A stretch of DNA of 10,521 bases, taken from an uncultured Clostridia bacterium. Its GTDB lineage: Bacteria; Bacillota; Clostridia; Oscillospirales; CAG-272. This document shows positions 5,800-10,521 of the stretch, one piece after another. Location: assembly GCA_905235755.1 (NCBI GenBank), contig CAJONA010000032.1:1-10521 (forward strand). The letters are read 5' to 3'. Numbering within the stretch: the first letter of the stretch is position 1; each line of letters begins with the position of its first letter. The notes under the pieces were generated by a model, which was not told the DNA's origin, ran no database searches, and saw nothing but the letters and a program-made list of their open reading frames with translations. The translations under genes were made by a program, and so were the position numbers.

Positions 5800-7518
5800 A
5801 TGTTAAAACTGCTTAAAAAATACAGAAAGGAATGCGTGCTTGCGCCGACGTTCAAGCTGCTTGAAGCTTGCTTCGACCTCACCGTTCCGATCGTTGTCGC
5901 CGCAGTCATCGACAACGGCATCAACGGCGACGGCGGTTCTTCGTATATAATAAAAATGGTGTTCATTCTCGTCGCCCTCGCGGCTGTCGGAATGGCTGTG
6001 GCAACAGCCGCGCAATATTTTGCCGCGAAAGCCGCCGTGGGCTTTTCCGGCGACGTGCGCGAAGAACTGTTCAAGAAAATACAGACTTTTTCATATTCCG
6101 AACTCGACAGTCTCGGTACGTCTTCGATGATAACGCGCATGACAAGCGACGTAAACCAGCTTCAAACAGGCATAAACCTGTTTTTGAGGCTGTTTTTGCG
6201 CGCTCCCGTGATAGTTTTCGGCGCAATGATCATGGCTTTTGTGATAAACGCGCATATCGCGCTTATCTTCGTCGTCGCAATAGCGCTGCTTTTTGCGGTC
6301 GTTTACGGCGTGATGTTCTTAACGGTGCCGCTTTACAAAAAGTCGCAGGCGGATCTCGACTCGCTTCTGCTCTTGACGCGTGAAAATCTCGACGGAGCGC
6401 GCGTTATCCGCGCTTTTGCGGCGGAAGAACGCGAAATAGCGGATTTTGACAAAAAGAACGCCGCGCTCACGAAAATGCAGTATTTTGTCGGCAAAATATC
6501 GGCGCTGATGAATCCATTGACGTATATGATAATCAACTTTGCCGTGATAGCGCTCATCTATTTCGGATCGAGACAAATAGACGGCGGCATCATTCTTCAA
6601 GGATCGCTCGTCGCGCTATACAGCTACATGGCGCAGATACTTGTTGAGCTGATAAAATTCGCAAATCTGATCGTCACGATGTCCAAGACGGCGGCGTCGA
6701 AGAAAAGAATAGACGAGATCATGCGCATCGAGCCCGAAAGGACAGGTTCGGATATAAGCGATATATCGCAAAAAATCGGCGACGCGGCCGTGTCATTTGA
6801 CAACGTCAGCCTGCGCTACGGCACAGGCGGAGACGATGTGCTGTCGAACATCTCATTTGACGTGCGCCGCGGCGAAACCGTCGGTATCATAGGCGGCACG
6901 GGAAGCGGAAAAACGTCGCTTATAAACCTCATTCCGCATTTTTATGACGCGACGGGCGGCACGGTTTACGTTTACGGCATACCCGTGGAAAGATACGACA
7001 GTCAAACACTTCTGCAAAAGATAGGGATCGTGCCGCAAAAAGCGGTTTTGTTCAAAGGAACCGTTCGGGACAACATAAAGTGGGGCAACGAAAACGCGAG
7101 CGACGACGAGATCATCGACGCGATAAAGCTCGCGCAGGGATACGACATCATCGAAAAGAGCGGCGGGCTCGACCGCGAGATCGAGCAAGACGCGAAAAAT
7201 CTTTCGGGCGGTCAGCGCCAGCGCCTGACGATAGCGCGCGCTCTCATCAAAAAGCCCGAGATACTCATTCTTGACGACAGCGCGTCGGCGCTCGATTACG
7301 CGACGGACGCCGCGCTTCGCCGCGCGATAAAAACGGTCGACGCGACGGTATTCATCGTTTCGCAGCGAGCATCAGCCGTTATGGGAGCGGACAAGATAAT
7401 CGTTATGAACGACGGCGAGATATGCGGCATCGGCACGCACGATGAGCTTATCCGGTCATGTCCGACATACCGCGAAATATATTTTTCGCAGTATCCGGAA
7501 AAGGAGGCCGACGCATGA
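5800..7518 (+). CDS. ABC-type heterodimeric exporter, half-transporter with degenerate ATP site residues
   Basis: This 572-aa membrane protein fuses an ABC type-1 exporter domain (about residues 1-300, with hydrophobic helices near 24-40, 50-75, 133-175 and 240-290) to an ATPase domain (330-565). It is one half of a multidrug or lipid/peptide exporter of the TM287/288, BmrCD and EfrCD kind. Walker A is GGTGSGKTS (365-373), the Q-loop is Gln413 and the signature LSGGQ (468-472) is canonical. After Walker B, Asp493 replaces the catalytic Glu, and Gln522 (IVSQR) replaces the H-loop His, as known for the degenerate-site subunit of such pairs. AAAAGGA (5781-5787) is 12 bases before the ATG, a slightly long gap. 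It overlaps its partner gene by ATGA. The substrate is unknown. Confidence 0.92.
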   Translation: MLKLLKKYRKECVLAPTFKLLEACFDLTVPIVVAAVIDNGINGDGGSSYIIKMVFILVALAAVGMAVATAAQYFAAKAAVGFSGDVREELFKKIQTFSYSELDSLGTSSMITRMTSDVNQLQTGINLFLRLFLRAPVIVFGAMIMAFVINAHIALIFVVAIALLFAVVYGVMFLTVPLYKKSQADLDSLLLLTRENLDGARVIRAFAAEEREIADFDKKNAALTKMQYFVGKISALMNPLTYMIINFAVIALIYFGSRQIDGGIILQGSLVALYSYMAQILVELIKFANLIVTMSKTAASKKRIDEIMRIEPERTGSDISDISQKIGDAAVSFDNVSLRYGTGGDDVLSNISFDVRRGETVGIIGGTGSGKTSLINLIPHFYDATGGTVYVYGIPVERYDSQTLLQKIGIVPQKAVLFKGTVRDNIKWGNENASDDEIIDAIKLAQGYDIIEKSGGLDREIEQDAKNLSGGQRQRLTIARALIKKPEILILDDSASALDYATDAALRRAIKTVDATVFIVSQRASAVMGADKIIVMNDGEICGIGTHDELIRSCPTYREIYFSQYPEKEADA

Positions 7519-9242
7519 AAACGGTAAAAAAACTGATGCGATATGTATCAACGCGGCGCTTTTCCCTTATAATTTCATTTATTTCCGCGCTTGTTTCTTC
7601 CCTGCTGGCGCTGTATATCCCGATACTCATCGGCAAAGCGATCGACTGCGCCGTAGGAGTCGGCGACGTCGATTTCGACTCGATAAAAACGATACTCATC
7701 AAGATCGCCGCGTCGATAGTTATAATAATCATCACGCAATGGCTGATGAACGTGCAAAATAACAAAATAACGCTCGGCGCAGCGCACGATCTGAGAAGCG
7801 ACGTTATAAGAAAGTTAAATTCCCTGCCGATAAGTTATATCGACTCTCACCAAAGCGGAGACACGGTCAGCCGCGTCATTTCCGACGTCGAGCAAATATC
7901 GGACGGACTGCTCATGGGCGCGTCGCAGTTCTTCACCGGAGTTGTGACGATACTCGGCACGATGGGATTTATGTTTTATCTCAACTACAAAATAGCGCTC
8001 ATAGTGATATGCATCACGCCGCTGTCGCTGTTTGTCGCGCAATTCATATCAAAGAGAACGTATTCGATGTTCGCTTTGCAGTCAAAAACGCGCGGCAAGC
8101 AGACGGCGTTCATAAACGAAACGGTGGCAAATCAAAAAACGGTAAAGGCGTTCTCGCACGAAGCGAGATCGGAAGAAAAATTTCACGAAATAAACGAGCG
8201 GCTGAAAACGACCTCTCTCCGCGCCGTTTTCTTCTCCTCGCTGGTGAATCCCTCGACAAGATTTGTCAACAACATCGTATATGCGGGAGTATGTCTTTTC
8301 GGCGCGCTCGCCGTCATTTCGGGCGGCGATGAGTTGACAGTCGGAACGCTGATAAGTTTTCTGTCTTATGCAAACCAGTACACAAAGCCTTTCAACGAGA
8401 TATCGGGCGTCATCGCGGAGATGCAGAATGCGCTCGCGTGCGCCGACAGAGTGTTTGAGATACTCGAAGCCGAAAGCGAAGTTCCCGACGGCGCAGAGAG
8501 CGTCGATCTGCCTGATACGATCGGCTCCGTCACGCTCGATAACGTCAGGTTTTCATACGACAAAAGTAAAACGCTTATTGAAGATCTTACGCTCGAAGTC
8601 GGCAAAGGCAAGCACGTCGCAATAGTCGGCCCGACCGGCTCCGGCAAAACGACGCTGATAAACCTGCTTATGCGTTTTTACGATATCGACGGAGGCAAGA
8701 TATCCGTCGACGGCGTCGATATACGTGATATGAAAAGGCACACGCTCAGGCGCTCGTTCGGAATGGTGCTTCAAGACACTTGGCTGAAAGCGGGGACTGT
8801 AAAAGAAAACATAGCGTTCGGCAAGCCCGACGCCACGGATGAAGAAATAATCGCCGCCGCGAAAGCCGCGCACGCGCACAGTTTCATACGCCGCCTTGAC
8901 GACGGTTACGACACATATATCGGCGACGACGGCGACCTTCTTTCGCAAGGTCAAAAGCAGCTTTTGTGCATTGCAAGAGTGATGATCGCTCTCCCGCAGA
9001 TGCTTATCCTCGACGAAGCGACGTCCTCGATCGACACGAGAACCGAAATGCTGATACAAAAAGCGTTTGACGAGCTGACCGAGGGGCGCACGAGCTTCAT
9101 CGTCGCCCACCGTCTTTCGACAGTCAAGCGCGCGGACGTCATACTTGTAATGCGCGACGGACGCATCGTCGAGCAAGGAACGCATTACGAGCTTATGTCA
9201 AAAGACAGTTTTTACAAACAGCTTTATAACAGTCAATTTTAA
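7515..9242 (+). CDS. ABC-type heterodimeric exporter, half-transporter with catalytic ATP site residues
   Basis: The 575-aa partner has the same plan: membrane domain (about 1-320) followed by ATPase domain (336-570). Walker A GPTGSGKTT (372-380), Q-loop Gln420, catalytic Glu501 (LILDEATSSID) and H-loop His532 (IVAHRLST) are all canonical. Its signature is LSQGQ (476-480) instead of LSGGQ. With the upstream subunit this yields one competent ATP site, built from this Walker A/B plus the partner's LSGGQ, and one degenerate site. The start at 7515 is set by AAGGAGG (7501-7507) seven bases before it and by the ATGA overlap; an in-frame ATG 57 bases earlier lies inside the partner gene with no such site. 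No terminator follows. The exported substrate cannot be told from the sequence. Confidence 0.93.
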   Translation: MKTVKKLMRYVSTRRFSLIISFISALVSSLLALYIPILIGKAIDCAVGVGDVDFDSIKTILIKIAASIVIIIITQWLMNVQNNKITLGAAHDLRSDVIRKLNSLPISYIDSHQSGDTVSRVISDVEQISDGLLMGASQFFTGVVTILGTMGFMFYLNYKIALIVICITPLSLFVAQFISKRTYSMFALQSKTRGKQTAFINETVANQKTVKAFSHEARSEEKFHEINERLKTTSLRAVFFSSLVNPSTRFVNNIVYAGVCLFGALAVISGGDELTVGTLISFLSYANQYTKPFNEISGVIAEMQNALACADRVFEILEAESEVPDGAESVDLPDTIGSVTLDNVRFSYDKSKTLIEDLTLEVGKGKHVAIVGPTGSGKTTLINLLMRFYDIDGGKISVDGVDIRDMKRHTLRRSFGMVLQDTWLKAGTVKENIAFGKPDATDEEIIAAAKAAHAHSFIRRLDDGYDTYIGDDGDLLSQGQKQLLCIARVMIALPQMLILDEATSSIDTRTEMLIQKAFDELTEGRTSFIVAHRLSTVKRADVILVMRDGRIVEQGTHYELMSKDSFYKQLYNSQF

Positions 9243-9250
9243 ACTTTTTG

Positions 9251-9280
9251 TGCAATGATACGGCATTTTTATGATATAAT
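9251..9280 (+). promoter_or_regulatory. Predicted extended -10 promoter of the GH109-like gene
   Basis: A perfect TATAAT (9275-9280) is preceded by TGA, forming an extended -10. The -35 side is poor (TGCAAT at 9251-9256, 18-base spacing). It sits in the 73-base gap after the ABC pair, about 36 bases before the next ATG, and suggests separate transcription. Confidence 0.65.
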
Positions 9281-9315
9281 GTAAGAAAAACGCGCTTCAA
9301 ACAAAGGAGAACAAT

Positions 9316-10521
9316 ATGAAAAAAATAAAAATCGGCGTCATCGGGCTCGGTCAGCGCGGATATTCGATGATCCGCGACGTAATACTCGCTTTTGACGACG
9401 TCGAGGTAGCAGCCGTATGCGATGAATATGATGACCGCATCGAAAAGGCGGCGTCTCTCATTTTCGAGAAGAGCGGCGTTGACGCTTTTCGCACGTCTGA
9501 CTATCGCGAGCTTATAGAAAAATCCGGAGTCGACGCGATATACATAGCGTCCGCGTGGGAGTCTCACGTCGAGATCGCCATATATGCGATAGAGCGCGGC
9601 GTCATCGCGGGGATCGAAGTCGGCGGAGCGTACAGTATAGAAGAATGTTACGCCCTTGTCAGAGCGTATGAAAAATACGGCACGCCCGTCATGTTCATGG
9701 AAAACTGCTGCTACGGCAAGGAGGAGCTTCTCGCAACGGCGATGGCGCGCGCGGGAAAATTCGGAGAGATCGTCTACTGCCACGGTTCATACGGACACGA
9801 TCTGCGGAAAGAAGTGGCGCGCGGAAATATCGACCGCCATTACCGCCTGCGCAATTACATGGCGAGAAACTGCGAAAATTATCCGACGCACGAGCTCGGA
9901 CCGATAGCAAAACTGCTCGGAATAAATCGCGGCAACCGCTTCGTTTCGCTCGTTTCCGTGGCGTCAAAGTCGGCGGGAATGCGCGACTATATAAACGCGC
10001 GCCCCGAGCTTATCCGGAGCGACAGCTCGCTTGCCGACGCCAAATTCAATCAGGGCGACATAGTAAACACGATAATCACCTGCGAAAACGGCGAGCAGAT
10101 ACTGCTCCGCCTCGATACAACTCTGCCCCGCTCATACGACAGAGAGTTTACCGTGCGCGGTACAAAGGGTTATTACAGCCAGACGACAAACTCCGTTTTT
10201 TTCGACGGCGACAAAGAATATTACAACGCTCCGCGATTCATACGAGAAACGCTGAACAATGCCGAAAGATTCGAGAATGAATTTCTGCCCGACGTGTGGA
10301 AAGACATCACCGACGAGGCAAAAAGCGTTGCGCACGGCGGAATGGATGGGATAATGTTTCGCGCTTTTCTCAACTGCATAATATCAGGCGAGCCGATGCC
10401 GATAGATGTATACGACGCGGCGGCGTGGATGTCGGTTACCGCGCTTTCGGCGCAGTCGATAGCGCAAGGCGGCGCGCCGCAGGCGTGCCCCGATTTCACA
10501 CGCGGAAAATACATTTTGCGC
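9316..10521 (+). CDS. Gfo/Idh/MocA-family protein resembling GH109 NAD-dependent glycosidases (cut by right window edge)
   Basis: 402 codons are open with no stop before the window ends; relatives run to about 410-460, so little is missing. Residues 4-120 form a Rossmann NAD(P) domain with GLGQRG inside the GxGxxG pattern (Gly10, 12, 15). Later blocks resemble GH109 alpha-N-acetylgalactosaminidases, which use bound NAD+ in a redox-assisted hydrolysis: MENCCYG (128-134), HGSYGHDLR (156-164), HYRLRNYMARNCENYPTHELGPIA (175-198) and LDTTLPRSYDREFTVRGTKGYY (266-287). There is no signal peptide, so it would act in the cytoplasm. AAAGGAG (9303-9309) sits six bases before the ATG. GH109-like identity is from motif memory; a sugar dehydrogenase or another redox glycosidase specificity is possible. 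Confidence 0.82.
   Translation, partial: MKKIKIGVIGLGQRGYSMIRDVILAFDDVEVAAVCDEYDDRIEKAASLIFEKSGVDAFRTSDYRELIEKSGVDAIYIASAWESHVEIAIYAIERGVIAGIEVGGAYSIEECYALVRAYEKYGTPVMFMENCCYGKEELLATAMARAGKFGEIVYCHGSYGHDLRKEVARGNIDRHYRLRNYMARNCENYPTHELGPIAKLLGINRGNRFVSLVSVASKSAGMRDYINARPELIRSDSSLADAKFNQGDIVNTIITCENGEQILLRLDTTLPRSYDREFTVRGTKGYYSQTTNSVFFDGDKEYYNAPRFIRETLNNAERFENEFLPDVWKDITDEAKSVAHGGMDGIMFRAFLNCIISGEPMPIDVYDAAAWMSVTALSAQSIAQGGAPQACPDFTRGKYILR

Noticed and set aside
7458..7517. ATG 57 bases upstream for the second ABC subunit
   Set aside because: It is inside the first subunit gene without a Shine-Dalgarno; AAGGAGG and the ATGA overlap support 7515.
8553..9185. A 210-codon open frame on the minus strand opposite the second ABC subunit
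   Set aside because: It is fully inside a conserved ATPase domain read from the other strand, with no ribosome binding site or motif.
9193..9783. A 196-codon minus-strand open frame spanning the end of the ABC gene and the start of the GH109-like gene
   Set aside because: It crosses a promoter and two well-supported genes on the other strand, and nothing in it is recognisable.

Overview
The window comes from an endospore-forming member of the Bacillota, most likely a Clostridia lineage. The evidence is two spoVA genes in the short clostridial order, a free-standing 2[4Fe-4S] ferredoxin, strong AAGGAG-type ribosome binding sites, sigma-A-like promoters and frequent ATA codons in a roughly balanced-GC genome. 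The species cannot be named from this sequence.

Layout. On the minus strand at the left edge are spoVAC (complete) and the first 115 codons of spoVAD, overlapping by ATGA; their products act in dipicolinic acid movement into and out of the spore. Divergent from them is a tiny ferredoxin gene (57 aa) with its own promoter and a clear intrinsic terminator. Next is a promoter followed by three overlapping plus-strand genes: an ATP-grasp ligase of the D-aspartate ligase type, an aspartate-racemase-family protein, and MurE. MurE carries the DDPN specificity motif associated with L-lysine rather than meso-diaminopimelate. Read together, the three genes look like a cassette that makes D-Asp, makes the L-Lys stem peptide and joins the two (an L-Lys-D-Asp cross-bridge).

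After murE, an extended -10 promoter with two tandem copies of a 16-bp imperfect palindrome across the predicted transcription start drives an XRE-type regulator with a helical, TPR-like C-terminal part. A hairpin with a short T run separates it from a pair of ABC half-transporters (ATGA overlap). The pair shows the consensus/degenerate split of heterodimeric exporters: Asp for Glu and Gln for His in the first subunit, LSQGQ in the second. A final promoter drives a Gfo/Idh/MocA-family gene resembling GH109, which is cut by the right edge.

The most interesting point is biological. A Lys-type MurE with a D-Asp ligase and racemase, close to spoVA genes, implies an organism whose vegetative wall may use Lys-D-Asp while its spore cortex may need a different stem peptide, as known for Lysinibacillus sphaericus. 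This is inference from motifs and gene order. The other points worth checking are the tandem operator-like repeat and a missing His in the racemase's first catalytic motif. All genes share a similar base composition, and I saw no mobile element, tRNA, rRNA or CRISPR array.
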